Below are positions 52,025-60,964 of a DNA stretch of 64,000 nt, in pieces. The notes under the pieces were generated by a model that worked only from the letters and a program-made list of their open reading frames with translations, did not search any database and was not told where the DNA came from. Within the stretch, counting starts at the first letter, position 1. Each line of letters opens with the position of its first letter. A program made the translations under genes and the position numbers. The stretch is from Acidovorax radicis. GTDB taxonomy: Bacteria > Pseudomonadota > Gammaproteobacteria > Burkholderiales > Burkholderiaceae_C. The stretch spans positions 2,356,001 through 2,420,000 of the forward strand of contig NZ_CP075184.1 in NCBI RefSeq assembly GCF_020510705.1, given 5' to 3'.

Positions 52025-53893
52025 ATGAGCCTACGCCCCACCGTCGATTTCTTGCTGTACCAGTGGCTCGACGCCGAGAAGCTGCAAGCCCGCGAGCGCT
52101 TTGCCGACCACTCGCGCGAAACCTTCGACGCGGTGCTCGACACCTCAGAGCGCATCGCCCGCGAGAAGTACGCCCCCTTCAACCGCGTGGTGGACACCGA
52201 AGAACCCCGCACCGAGACCGAGCCCGATGGCACCCTGCGCGTGGTGCTGCCGCAGGCCACCTATGAGGCGCGCCGTGCCTACGCAGAGTCGGGCCTGTTG
52301 AGCGCCGCGCAGGACTACGACATTGGCGGCATGCAATTGCCCTACACGGTGGATGCGGCGGCCAACAGCTTTTTTGCGGTGGCGTCGATCAGCATCGGCT
52401 CCAACCTGCTGACCTCGGGCAACGCCAACCTGCTCATGGTGCATGGCACCGACCTGCAAAAGCAGGTGTTTGCGCTCAATGAATTCAACGGTCGCTGGTC
52501 GGGCACCATGTGCCTGTCGGAGCCACAGGCGGGCTCGTCCCTGTCAGATGTGGCCACACGCGCCGTGCCGGATGGCGAGGGCTTTGAGAGCGACCCGCTC
52601 GGTCCCCGCTACCGCCTCAAGGGCAACAAGATGTGGATCAGCTCTGGCGACCATGAGCTGACCGAAAACATCGTGCACCTGGTGCTGGCCAAGATCCCTG
52701 GGCCCGATGGCAAGCTGGTGCCGGGCACCAAGGGGATTTCGCTCTTCATCGTGCCCAAGAAGCTGGTGGACACCAACGGCCAGCTGACCGGTGTGCGCAA
52801 CGACGTGGCGCTGGCGGGCCTGAACCACAAGCTGGGCTGGCGCGGCACCACCAACACGCTGCTGAACTTTGGCGAGGGGACGTACCCGGTGGATGGCCAG
52901 GCGGGCGCCGTGGGCTACCTGGTGGGCCAGCCCGGCAAGGGCCTGCACTGCATGTTCCACATGATGAACGAGGCGCGCATCGGCATCGGCATGGCCGCCA
53001 CCATGCTGGGTCTGGCGGGCTACTACGCCAGCCTGGACTATGCCAAGAACCGCCCCCAGGGCCGCCCCGTGCAAGGCCCCAAGGACGGTGCGGTGGCCGT
53101 GGTCAAAGACGCCGCACAGCCCCAGGTGCGCATCATCGAACACGCCGATGTGAAACGTATGCTGCTGGCGCAAAAGGCCTACGGCGAGGGCGCCCTGGCG
53201 CTCAACCTGTACTGCGCGCGCCTGGTGGACGAAATGCACACCGCCGATGCGGCATCGGCCGATGACGCCCGCATGTTGCTGGAGGTGCTCACCCCCATCG
53301 CCAAAAGCTGGCCCAGCGAATGGTGCCTGGAGGCCAACAGCCTGGCCATCCAGATCCATGGTGGCTATGGCTACACGCGCGATTTCCCGGTGGAGCAGTA
53401 CTGGCGCGACAACCGGCTGAACATGATCCACGAAGGCACCCACGGCATTCAGGCCATGGACCTGCTGGGCCGCAAGGTGCTGATGGAAGGCGGGCGCGGC
53501 CTGCAGCTGCTGGCAGGGCGCATCAACGGCACCATCGAGCGCGCCCTCCAGGTGCCCGCACTCGCCGCCCATGCCAACGCGCTGGGCAAGGCGTTGCAGG
53601 ACGTGGGCGCTGCCACCAAGGCCGCCTGGGCCACAGGGCAACCGGCTGATGCGCTGGCCAACGCCGTGCCCTACATGCAGGCCTTTGGCCACACGGTGCT
53701 GGCCTGGGTGTGGCTGGATGTGGCGCTGGCCACCCTGCAGGCCGATGCTGCGCTGGCCCAGCCTGCCAGCGTGGGGCGCATGGGTGCGATGCGCTTCTTC
53801 TTCCACTACGAGCTGCCCAAGATCGGCGCCTGGCTGCAAGTGGTCAGCACGCGCGACGCGACCTGCGCCAGCTTTCCGGAAGAGGCGTTCTGA
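52025..53893 (+). CDS. Acyl-CoA dehydrogenase, large C-terminal-extended type
   Basis: The 622-aa flavoprotein oxidises acyl-CoA to enoyl-CoA. Motifs are MCLSEPQAGSSLSDVATRA, YRLKGNKMWISSGDHEL, the middle-domain GKGLHCMFHMMNEARIGIGMAATML and the catalytic-region IQIHGGYGYTRDFPVEQYWRDNRLNMIHEGTHGIQAMDLLGRKV. A C-terminal extension of about 130 residues is typical of the DmdC/FadE-like group that accepts larger or sulphur-containing acyl-CoAs. It completes the four beta-oxidation activities with the two upstream genes and shares the TGATG junction with the next ORF. Confidence 0.93.
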   Translation: MSLRPTVDFLLYQWLDAEKLQARERFADHSRETFDAVLDTSERIAREKYAPFNRVVDTEEPRTETEPDGTLRVVLPQATYEARRAYAESGLLSAAQDYDIGGMQLPYTVDAAANSFFAVASISIGSNLLTSGNANLLMVHGTDLQKQVFALNEFNGRWSGTMCLSEPQAGSSLSDVATRAVPDGEGFESDPLGPRYRLKGNKMWISSGDHELTENIVHLVLAKIPGPDGKLVPGTKGISLFIVPKKLVDTNGQLTGVRNDVALAGLNHKLGWRGTTNTLLNFGEGTYPVDGQAGAVGYLVGQPGKGLHCMFHMMNEARIGIGMAATMLGLAGYYASLDYAKNRPQGRPVQGPKDGAVAVVKDAAQPQVRIIEHADVKRMLLAQKAYGEGALALNLYCARLVDEMHTADAASADDARMLLEVLTPIAKSWPSEWCLEANSLAIQIHGGYGYTRDFPVEQYWRDNRLNMIHEGTHGIQAMDLLGRKVLMEGGRGLQLLAGRINGTIERALQVPALAAHANALGKALQDVGAATKAAWATGQPADALANAVPYMQAFGHTVLAWVWLDVALATLQADAALAQPASVGRMGAMRFFFHYELPKIGAWLQVVSTRDATCASFPEEAF

Positions 53894-54102
53894 TGGCGGC
53901 TCCGCACACGTTGCAGCGGCTGCAAAAGCTGATCTGGGTGCTGATCTACGGCGGCCTGCTCACGCTGGTGCTGGGCATCGCGATCGCCCGCACGGACGAG
54001 CCCACGGGCTGGGTGCTGATGGTGGGCGGCGGCGTGGTGGCTGCGGTGGGTGTGGCGCTGATCGCCGTGCGTGCGCGGCTCCAGGCTGACTCGCAAAGCT
54101 GA
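53893..54102 (+). CDS. Small integral membrane protein, 69 aa
   Basis: ATG 53893 overlaps the acyl-CoA dehydrogenase stop (TGATG), suggesting coupling. The protein has two helices (LIWVLIYGGLLTLVLGIAIA and GWVLMVGGGVVAAVGVALIAV) joined by a short ARTDEPT loop, with a basic start and end. I do not recognise a named family. The tight linkage suggests expression with the dehydrogenase. Confidence 0.72.
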   Translation: MAAPHTLQRLQKLIWVLIYGGLLTLVLGIAIARTDEPTGWVLMVGGGVVAAVGVALIAVRARLQADSQS

Positions 54103-54274
54103 CGCTGGGGCAACGTGGCTGGCCCGGTGCGGAGCGGACGCGGCGGCGACACAATGCAGCCTCTTGGCGCCGCACAATGGCTGCCTGCATTCCACCCCCT
54201 GGCCGGCGCTCCCCAGCGCCGGGCCGTGGTCCGAGAACATCCATCGACTGGCAAAAATCCAAGGAGACATTCAC

Positions 54275-55066
54275 ATGACACGCACCATCCAACAACTCTT
54301 TGACCTGACAGGCAAGACCGCGCTGGTCACCGGTGGCTCGCGGGGCCTGGGCCTGCAACTGGCCCACGCGCTGGGCGAGGCGGGCGCCAAGATCATGCTC
54401 AGCTCGCGCAAGGCCTCCGACCTGGAAGAAGCCGCCGCTGACCTGCAGGCCGCAGGCATCGACGCGCGCTGGATCGCCGCCGACTGCGCCAAGGAAGACG
54501 ACATCCGCCGCCTGGCCGATGAGACGCTGGAGCGCATGGGCCATGTGGACATCCTGGTTAACAACGCCGGTGCGGCCTGGGGAGCGCCCGCCGAAGACCA
54601 CCCTGTGGAGGCCTGGGACAAGGTGATGAACCTCAACGTGCGCGGCTACTTCATCCTGAGCCAGCACATCGCCAAGCACAGCATGATTGGCCGGCGCAGC
54701 GGCAGCATCATCAACCTGGCGTCCATCGCGGGCCTGGGTGGCAACCCCAAGGGCATGAACACCATTGCTTACAACACCTCCAAGGGCGCAGTGATCAACT
54801 TCACGCGGGCGCTGGCGGCCGAATGGGGCGCGTACAACATCCGCGTCAACGCGATCTGCCCGGGCTTTTTCCCCAGCAAGATGACGGTGGGTACCCTCAA
54901 GGCCATGGGCGAGGAGGCACTGGCGGCACATGCGCCCCTGGGCCGCCTGGGCGATGATGAAGACCTGAAGGGCTTGTGCGCGCTGTACGCGTCGGATGCG
55001 GGCAAGCACATCACCGGCCAATGGCTGGCGGTCGATGGCGGCGTGAGCATTGTTACGGGCGGTTGA
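54275..55066 (+). CDS. SDR-family oxidoreductase (3-ketoacyl/gluconate dehydrogenase-like)
   Basis: The 263-aa protein has the NAD(P)-binding ALVTGGSRGLGLQLAHALG, the structural NNAG (DILVNNAGAAWG), catalytic Ser in INLASIAGLGG and Tyr-Lys in YNTSKGAVINF, and a C-terminal GQWLAVDGG. It is a classical short-chain dehydrogenase; substrate could be a 3-hydroxyacyl derivative or a sugar acid. RBS AAGGAG precedes ATG 54275. The 172-base gap upstream shows nothing else. Confidence 0.92.
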   Translation: MTRTIQQLFDLTGKTALVTGGSRGLGLQLAHALGEAGAKIMLSSRKASDLEEAAADLQAAGIDARWIAADCAKEDDIRRLADETLERMGHVDILVNNAGAAWGAPAEDHPVEAWDKVMNLNVRGYFILSQHIAKHSMIGRRSGSIINLASIAGLGGNPKGMNTIAYNTSKGAVINFTRALAAEWGAYNIRVNAICPGFFPSKMTVGTLKAMGEEALAAHAPLGRLGDDEDLKGLCALYASDAGKHITGQWLAVDGGVSIVTGG

Positions 55067-55134
55067 CCACAGGGTAGGAGGGGCGGGCAGCGTTCGTTAT
55101 GCTCGCTTTTTTGTTCTGAAAACCGGAGTTGCCC

Positions 55135-55566
55135 TTGCTGAAATTCGGCGTCGAAATCCCCTTTGTCAGCCACCTTGGCTTTACGCTGCACCGCATGGAA
55201 GGTGGCGAGTCTGAACTGCACTACGAAGCCCAACCCGAGCACCTGAACTCCTTTGACGTGACGCACGGCGGCGCGTCGATGACGCTGCTAGACGTGACCA
55301 TGGCCACGGCGGCGCGCAGTGTGACGCCCGACATGGGTGTGGTCACCATCGAGATGAAGACCAGTTTCATGCAACCCGCGCGCGGGCCGCTGGTGGCCAA
55401 GGGGCGGCTGATGCATCGCACGGCCACCATGGCGTTTACCGAGGGCACGGTGGTCGACGCCCAAGGCAAGGTGTGCTGCCACGCCACTGGCACGTTCAAG
55501 TACGTCAAGCGCCTGCCGGTGGACGGGCGCAATGTGAATGACCTCAAGGTCATTTCCACCGATTGA
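55135..55566 (+). CDS. PaaI-type hotdog thioesterase
   Basis: The 143-aa hotdog-fold protein has the family segment HLNSFDVTHGGASMTLLDVTMATAA and VVTIEMKTSFMQPARGPLVAKGRLMHR. Such enzymes hydrolyse acyl-CoA thioesters and can free CoA trapped in beta-oxidation. The start is most likely TTG 55135 (TTGCTGAAATTC) with GGAG seven bases upstream; TTG 55129 is too close to that site. It lies between two oxidoreductase genes. Confidence 0.88.
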   Translation: MLKFGVEIPFVSHLGFTLHRMEGGESELHYEAQPEHLNSFDVTHGGASMTLLDVTMATAARSVTPDMGVVTIEMKTSFMQPARGPLVAKGRLMHRTATMAFTEGTVVDAQGKVCCHATGTFKYVKRLPVDGRNVNDLKVISTD

Positions 55567-55587
55567 GCCAAATTTTTAAGTCAAATG

Positions 55588-55624
55588 GGCTTCTAGCGCT
55601 TTATCCATAAGCGCTAGCAGCTAT
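55588..55624. repeat. Dispersed palindromic repeat, copy 5 (consensus-like)
   Basis: GGCTTCTAGCGCTTTATCCA continuing to TAAGCGCTAGCAGCTAT forms an 11-bp stem (CTAGCGCTTAT-like arms). It sits between the thioesterase gene and the MDR oxidoreductase gene. Confidence 0.9.
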
Positions 55625-55661
55625 TGAATTCATAGTCATAGACATTCTGAAGGAGCCTTTC

Positions 55662-56678
55662 ATGCCACGCAATCAACAAATCGTTCTCGACAACCGTCCC
55701 CAGGGCGAAGCCGTGGCCAGCAACTTCAAGCTGGTGGCCGCTGATACCCCCGCGCTCAAGGACGGCGAGGTGCTGGTGCGCCACCACTACCTGAGCCTGG
55801 ACCCCTACATGCGCGGCCGCATGAACGAGAGCAAGAGCTACGCGGCTTCGCAAGGCCTGGGCGAAGTCATGATCGGCGGCACCGTGGGCGAGGTGGCCGA
55901 AAGCCGCCACCCCAAGTACGCCGTGGGCGACAAGGTGGTGGGCATGGGCGGCTGGCAGGAGTACAGCGTGGTGGACGGTAACGCTGTGGGCGCGCTGCGC
56001 AAGGTGGACACCGCCCACGTGCCGCTGTCGCACTACCTGGGCGCCGTGGGCATGCCCGGCGTTACCGCGTACTACGGCCTGGTCAAGATCATTGCACCCA
56101 AGGAAGGCGACACCGTGGTGGTGAGCGCAGCCACCGGCGCCGTGGGCAGCGCGTTTGCCGCGCTGGCCAAGGCGCGCGGCTGCCGCGCCGTGGGCATTGC
56201 CGGTGGCGCCGAGAAGTGCAAGTACGCGGTGGAGGAGCTGGGCTTTGACGCCTGCATCGACTACAAGGAACACAGCGATGTGAAAGCCATGTCCAAGGCC
56301 TTGAAGGAAGCCTGCCCCAACGGCATCGACGGCTACTTCGAGAACGTGGGCGGCTGGATCATGGACGCCGTGATGCTGCGCATGAACGCCTTCAGCCGCA
56401 TCGCGCTGTGCGGCATGATCGCCGGCTACGACGGCGCGCCGCTGCCCATGGCCAACCCCGCGCTCATGCTCATCAACCGTATGAAGGTCGAAGGCTTCAT
56501 CGTGAGTGAGCACATGGAAGTCTGGCCCGATGCCCTCAAGGAACTGGGCACGCTGGTCGGCACCGGCAAGCTGCGCCCGCGCGAAACCACTGCCCAAGGC
56601 ATTGCGGCAGCGCCCGAGGCCTTCCTGGGCTTGCTCAAGGGCAAGAACTTTGGCAAGCAACTCGTCAAGCTGATCTGA
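55662..56678 (+). CDS. NADP-dependent MDR oxidoreductase (CurA/YncB-like)
   Basis: The 338-aa zinc-free medium-chain reductase starts NQQIVLDNRPQGEAVASNFKLV and contains LSLDPYMRGRMNESKSYA, the nucleotide-binding TVVVSAATGAVGSAFAALAKARG and the GGAEKC switch. Members reduce alpha,beta-unsaturated ketones such as prostaglandin or curcumin-type substrates and help remove reactive aldehydes. RBS AAGGAG precedes ATG 55662. The GNAT gene follows after two bases. Confidence 0.93.
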   Translation: MPRNQQIVLDNRPQGEAVASNFKLVAADTPALKDGEVLVRHHYLSLDPYMRGRMNESKSYAASQGLGEVMIGGTVGEVAESRHPKYAVGDKVVGMGGWQEYSVVDGNAVGALRKVDTAHVPLSHYLGAVGMPGVTAYYGLVKIIAPKEGDTVVVSAATGAVGSAFAALAKARGCRAVGIAGGAEKCKYAVEELGFDACIDYKEHSDVKAMSKALKEACPNGIDGYFENVGGWIMDAVMLRMNAFSRIALCGMIAGYDGAPLPMANPALMLINRMKVEGFIVSEHMEVWPDALKELGTLVGTGKLRPRETTAQGIAAAPEAFLGLLKGKNFGKQLVKLI

Positions 56679-56680
56679 CG

Positions 56681-57142
56681 ATGCTGAAGTGGACCTGGGC
56701 CCGCTTCGACGACCTGGGCGTGCATGCGCTGCATGACGCCCTGGCCCTGCGCTGCAAGGTCTTCATCCTGGAGCAGGGCCCTTACCAGGACCCGGACGAA
56801 GCGGACAAGCAGTCCTACCACCTGCTGGGCTACGACGACGCCGGCATGCTGCAGGCCTGCCTGCGCGTGGCGGACCCGGGTGTGAATTACCCCGAGCCCT
56901 CCATCGGCCGTGTTGTGACCGCCAAGGAGGCGCGTGGCAATGGCACGGGCAGGGCGCTGATGCAGGAGGGCATTGCCCGCTGCAGCCAGGTGTGGCCGGG
57001 GCAGGGCATCCGCATCAGCGCACAGGCGCATCTGCAGGGCTTTTATGGCAGCCTGGGCTTTGAGGCTGTGTCTGACGAGTATCTGGAAGACGATATCCCG
57101 CACGTTGAAATGCTGAGGCGGGGTGACAGCCCCACCGCCTGA
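56681..57142 (+). CDS. ElaA-like GNAT acetyltransferase
   Basis: The 153-aa protein matches ElaA: LALRCKVFILEQGPYQDPDEADKQSYHLLGYDD at the N-terminus and the acetyl-CoA-binding GRVVTAKEARGNGTGRALM. The C-terminal GFYGSLGFEAVSDEYLEDDIPHVEM is typical. The acceptor is not known. It sits tightly between the MDR and AidB-like genes, so the three are probably one operon. Confidence 0.92.
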   Translation: MLKWTWARFDDLGVHALHDALALRCKVFILEQGPYQDPDEADKQSYHLLGYDDAGMLQACLRVADPGVNYPEPSIGRVVTAKEARGNGTGRALMQEGIARCSQVWPGQGIRISAQAHLQGFYGSLGFEAVSDEYLEDDIPHVEMLRRGDSPTA

Positions 57143-57151
57143 GGAGCCGCC

Positions 57152-58822
57152 ATGACCGTTGCCAGTCTTGCTGCCACCCATGACGTGTTCAACCAGAGCA
57201 CGCCCTGGGCCGATGCCAACCTCTTCACCACCAACCAGCCCCTGCAGGACGCGCTGCGCCTGCATGCCCCCAGCCTGCCGCTGGCGAGCCTGACGGCATT
57301 GGGCGCGGAGATGGGCTCGGCGGAGATGGCGACCCATGCGCGCCTTGCCAACACCTACAAGCCCCAGCTGCGCACGCATGATCGCTTTGGCCACCGCACC
57401 GATGTGGTGGAGTTCCACCCCAGCTACCACGCGCTGATGGGGGCCGCCCTGCGCCACGGCCTGCATGCCACACCCTGGTCGCGCCAGGACACGGGCCACG
57501 CGCACATCGAGCGGGCCGCAGGCTTCATGCTGTTCACCGAAGCCGAGCCCTCCATCCTCTGCCCCGTGTCGATGAGCTATGCCGTCACGCCCGCCTTGCG
57601 TGGCAATGCCGCCGTGTGGGCCGACTGGAGCGCGGGCCTGGCCAGCACGCAGTACGACCCACGCCTCGCGCTGTTCTCGCAAAAATCCGCGCTCACCATG
57701 GGCATGGGCATGACCGAGAAGCAGGGCGGATCGGACGTGCGTGCCAACACCACGCAGGCCGTGCCCGATGGCGACGACGCCTGGGGCGCGCGCTACCGCA
57801 TCACCGGCCACAAATGGTTCTTCTCGGCCCCCATGTGCGATGCGTTCCTGATCCTGGCGCAGGCGCCTGGCGGGCTCACCTGCTTCTTTCTGCCGCGCGT
57901 GCTGCCCGATGGTGGTGACGGTGCCGTCAACACCATCCGCATCCAGCGCCTCAAGGACAAGCTGGGCAACCACGCCAACGCCAGCTCCGAGGTCGAGTTC
58001 ATCGACGCGATGGCTTGGCGCGTGGGTGAGGAGGGCCGGGGCGTGGCGCAGATCCTGGAGATGGGCACCATGACCCGGCTGGACTGCGCCCTGGGCACCA
58101 GCGGCCTCATGCGGCAGGCGCTCAGCATCGCGCTGCACCACACGCGCCAGCGCTCGGCCTTTGGCAAGAAGCTCATCGAGCAGCCGCTGATGCGCAACGT
58201 GCTGGCCGACCTTGCTCTCGAAAGTGAAGCGGCTACCGCACTATCCATAAGGCTTGCGAGTGCTTTTGATCACAAAGAAAAGAACGAGCACGAGGCCATC
58301 ATGGCCCGCCTCCTCACGCCCGTGGCCAAGTTCTGGGTCTGCAAGCGCGGCAGCGTGTTTGCGCAAGAGGCCATGGAATGCCTGGGCGGCAACGGCTATG
58401 TGGAGGAGGGCGGCGAGGGCGTGATGGCCCGCATCTACCGCGAGATGCCGCTCAACTCCATCTGGGAAGGCGCGGGCAACATCATGGCGCTCGACTTGCT
58501 GCGCGCCGTGCGCCGTGCCGATACCGCAGCAGCCCTGGCCGACGAACTGGCCCCCGCACGCGGCGCCCACCCGGCGCTGGACCGCATGGCCAGCGCGCTG
58601 CCCCTGCGCGTGGACGCCATGACGACCGAGGCCGAGGCCCGCCGCCTCGCGCAAGACGTGGCCATGGCCGTGCAGGCCGCGCTGCTGTTCCGCAGCGCAC
58701 CCGCCAGCGTGTTCGGCGCGTTCTGCGATTCGCGCCTGGGCGGCGACTGGGGCTACAGCTTTGGCACGCTGGGTGCGGGTGTAAACCTTGACGCCATCTT
58801 GACCCGCGCGCTCCCGGCCTGA
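57152..58822 (+). CDS. AidB-like acyl-CoA dehydrogenase-family protein
   Basis: The 556-aa flavoprotein resembles AidB, an alkylation-response protein. It has an AidB-type N-terminus (DVFNQSTPWADANLFTTNQPL), GMGMTEKQGGSDVRANTTQA, YRITGHKWFFSAPMCDAFLI, the central ARLDC-like segment TMTRLDCALGTSGLMRQALS and a C-terminal basic region. AidB binds DNA and is thought to guard against alkylators; dehydrogenase activity is weak. RBS GAGGAG precedes ATG 57152. A stretch at 58228-58268 has rare codons and resembles the dispersed repeat. Confidence 0.88.
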   Translation: MTVASLAATHDVFNQSTPWADANLFTTNQPLQDALRLHAPSLPLASLTALGAEMGSAEMATHARLANTYKPQLRTHDRFGHRTDVVEFHPSYHALMGAALRHGLHATPWSRQDTGHAHIERAAGFMLFTEAEPSILCPVSMSYAVTPALRGNAAVWADWSAGLASTQYDPRLALFSQKSALTMGMGMTEKQGGSDVRANTTQAVPDGDDAWGARYRITGHKWFFSAPMCDAFLILAQAPGGLTCFFLPRVLPDGGDGAVNTIRIQRLKDKLGNHANASSEVEFIDAMAWRVGEEGRGVAQILEMGTMTRLDCALGTSGLMRQALSIALHHTRQRSAFGKKLIEQPLMRNVLADLALESEAATALSIRLASAFDHKEKNEHEAIMARLLTPVAKFWVCKRGSVFAQEAMECLGGNGYVEEGGEGVMARIYREMPLNSIWEGAGNIMALDLLRAVRRADTAAALADELAPARGAHPALDRMASALPLRVDAMTTEAEARRLAQDVAMAVQAALLFRSAPASVFGAFCDSRLGGDWGYSFGTLGAGVNLDAILTRALPA

Positions 58823-58852
58823 TTCACCCTACAGAATTTTGCGGAGAACCCC

Positions 58853-59788
58853 ATGTCCCACCTCATCCTGCACCACTACCCCTCGTCGCCGTTTTCCGAA
58901 AAGATCCGTGCGGTGCTCGGCTTCAAGCAACTGGCCTGGAAGTCCGTCATCATCCCCAGCGTCATGCCCAAGCCCGATGTGGTGGCGCTCACGGGCGGCT
59001 ACCGCAAGACGCCGTTTTTGCAGATCGGCGCCGACATCTATTGCGACTCGGCCCTGATCTGCGACGTGCTGGAGCACGAGCACCCCGAACCGGTGCTGTA
59101 CCCGCCGCACCTCAAGGGCGTGGCGCGCGTGTTTGCACAGTGGGCGGATAGCACGCTGTTCTGGGCCGCCATGGCCTACAACCTGCAGCCCAAGGGCGCA
59201 GCCGTGCTGTTTGCCAACCTGCCGCCCGCCGCCGCGCAAGTGTTTGGCGAAGACCGCCGCGAGATGAGCACGGGCATGCAGCGCCTGCGCCCGCAGGACG
59301 CCACGGCCGCCTACCGCTCGTACCTGCGCCGCATCGCCCACATGGCCGAAGAGCACGATTTTTTGTTTGGCGCCGAGCCCTGCCTGGCCGACTTAGCTGC
59401 TTATCACCCGCTGTGGTTCACACGCCAGTGTGTGCCGGTGATGGCCGACATCTTTGCGGCCACGCCCGCCGTGCTGGAGTGGATGGACCGCATCGCTGCG
59501 CTGGGCCATGGCCGCATGGAAAAGTTCAGCGCGGCCGACGCCATCACCGTGGCGGCGGGCATGGAGCCGCTGCCGCTGACCGACGATGTGTTCCAGGACG
59601 AGCACGGCATTGCGCTGGGCAGCCGGGTCACGATTGCGGCCGAGAGCTTTGGCACGGAGCCCACCGAGGGCGAGCTGATCGCCGCCACCCGCACCCGCTA
59701 CACGCTGCGGCGCACGGACCCGCGTGCGGGGACGGTCCATGTTCACTTCCCGCGTATCGGCTATGTGCTGAAGCCCGTTTCGTCCTGA
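58853..59788 (+). CDS. Glutathione S-transferase-like protein
   Basis: The 311-aa protein has an N-terminal thioredoxin-like domain (LHHYPSSPFSEKIRAVLGFKQLAW, GGYRKTPFLQIGADIYCDSALICDVLE) and a helical C-terminal domain with EPCLADLAAYHPLWF. At 311 residues it is longer than usual GSTs, with an extra C-terminal beta region (GSRVTIAAESFGTEPTEGEL). It may detoxify electrophiles, consistent with the neighbouring AidB-like, MDR and Ogt genes, but the substrate is unknown. Confidence 0.88.
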   Translation: MSHLILHHYPSSPFSEKIRAVLGFKQLAWKSVIIPSVMPKPDVVALTGGYRKTPFLQIGADIYCDSALICDVLEHEHPEPVLYPPHLKGVARVFAQWADSTLFWAAMAYNLQPKGAAVLFANLPPAAAQVFGEDRREMSTGMQRLRPQDATAAYRSYLRRIAHMAEEHDFLFGAEPCLADLAAYHPLWFTRQCVPVMADIFAATPAVLEWMDRIAALGHGRMEKFSAADAITVAAGMEPLPLTDDVFQDEHGIALGSRVTIAAESFGTEPTEGELIAATRTRYTLRRTDPRAGTVHVHFPRIGYVLKPVSS

Positions 59789-59831
59789 GCAACGGCGTCT
59801 TTTTATCGCATCGCACCCGACGACCTCCACC

Positions 59832-59855
59832 CGTTCGGGCTGAGCCTGTCGAAGC
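59832..59855 (+). repeat. REP-like sequence
   Basis: CGTTCGGGCTGAGCCTGTCG with the following AAGCC is a common dispersed extragenic sequence in betaproteobacteria and related groups, seen here as a single half-unit between the GST-like and SDR genes. Confidence 0.6.
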
Positions 59856-59935
59856 CGTGTGTCGGCGTCAGCGCCGCCCTGGGTTTTTAACACTGCATCC
59901 AATAAACCACTGACAACCTATAGGAGACATAAAAC

Positions 59936-60841
59936 ATGATCGATAACTTTGCTGGCAAAACCGCCGTCCTCACCGGCGCAGGCTCGGGCTTTGGCCTGGA
60001 ATGCGCGCGCATCGGTGCCCGCCTCGGCATGAACCTGGTGCTGGTGGATGTGCAGCAGGACGCGCTGGACGCCGCCGCTGCCGAGATGCAGGCCGCAGGC
60101 AGCCAGGTGCTGGCCCGCAAGGTGGATGTATCGAACGCCGCGCAGATGGAGCAGCTGGCCGCCGATGTGCAGCAGCGCTTTGGCGCGCCGCACCTGGTGT
60201 TCAACAACGCGGGCGTGGGCGCGGGCGGGCTGGTGTGGGAGAACTCCGTCAAGGACTGGGAATGGGTGCTGGGCGTGAACCTGTGGGGCGTGGTGCACGG
60301 TGTGCGCCTGTTCACGCCCATGATGCTGGCAGCGGCCAAGGCCGACCCGGCCTGGCGCGGCCACATCATCAACACCGCCAGCATGGCGGGCCTGCTGGCG
60401 GCGCCCAACATGGGCATCTACAACGTGAGCAAGCATGCAGTGGTCAGTTTGTCGGAGACGCTGTACCAGGACTTGTCGCTGGTCACTGACCAGATCGGCG
60501 CCAGCGTGTTGTGCCCGTTCTTCGTGCCCACTGGCATCAGCCAAAGCCACCGTAACCGCCCGCAAGACATGCCGGTGGAAAAGCCCACCAAGAGCCAGCT
60601 CATCGGCCAGGCCATGAGTGACAAGGCCGTGGGCAGCGGCAAGGTGACTGCCGCCGAGGTGGCGCAAAAGGTGTTTGACGCGGCCGCCCAGGGCCAGTTC
60701 TACATCTACAGCCACCCCAAGGCCCTGGCCTCGGTGCAGACGCGCATGGAAGACGTGATGATGGGCCGCAACCCCACCGACCCGTTCGCCGCCAAGCCCG
60801 AGCTGGGCGCGCAACTGCGTGCGGCGCTGCGGGCCGATTGA
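59936..60841 (+). CDS. SDR-family oxidoreductase
   Basis: The 301-aa short-chain dehydrogenase has the cofactor motif TAVLTGAGSGFGLECARIGA, NNAGVGAGG, catalytic Ser in INTASMAGLLAAPNMG and Tyr-Lys in IYNVSKHAVVSLSETLYQDL. ATG 59936 follows AGGAGA. The acidic residue after the second strand (VLVDV) points to NAD rather than NADP. Substrate unknown. Confidence 0.92.
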   Translation: MIDNFAGKTAVLTGAGSGFGLECARIGARLGMNLVLVDVQQDALDAAAAEMQAAGSQVLARKVDVSNAAQMEQLAADVQQRFGAPHLVFNNAGVGAGGLVWENSVKDWEWVLGVNLWGVVHGVRLFTPMMLAAAKADPAWRGHIINTASMAGLLAAPNMGIYNVSKHAVVSLSETLYQDLSLVTDQIGASVLCPFFVPTGISQSHRNRPQDMPVEKPTKSQLIGQAMSDKAVGSGKVTAAEVAQKVFDAAAQGQFYIYSHPKALASVQTRMEDVMMGRNPTDPFAAKPELGAQLRAALRAD

Positions 60842-60883
60842 TGGCGCAGGCGCAGGCTTGGTGCCAAAAATGTGAGAAAAATT

Positions 60884-60920
60884 GGCCTCTAGCGCTTATC
60901 CAGTAAGCGCTAACAGCTAT
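60884..60920. repeat. Dispersed palindromic repeat, copy 6
   Basis: GGCCTCTAGCGCTTATCCAG continuing to TAAGCGCTAACAGCTAT lies between the SDR gene and the Ogt gene, 45 bases before the Ogt start. Confidence 0.88.
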
Positions 60921-60964
60921 AAAAAGAGTAGTGAACACCAAACCTGCAAGGAGGGGCCCGCACT

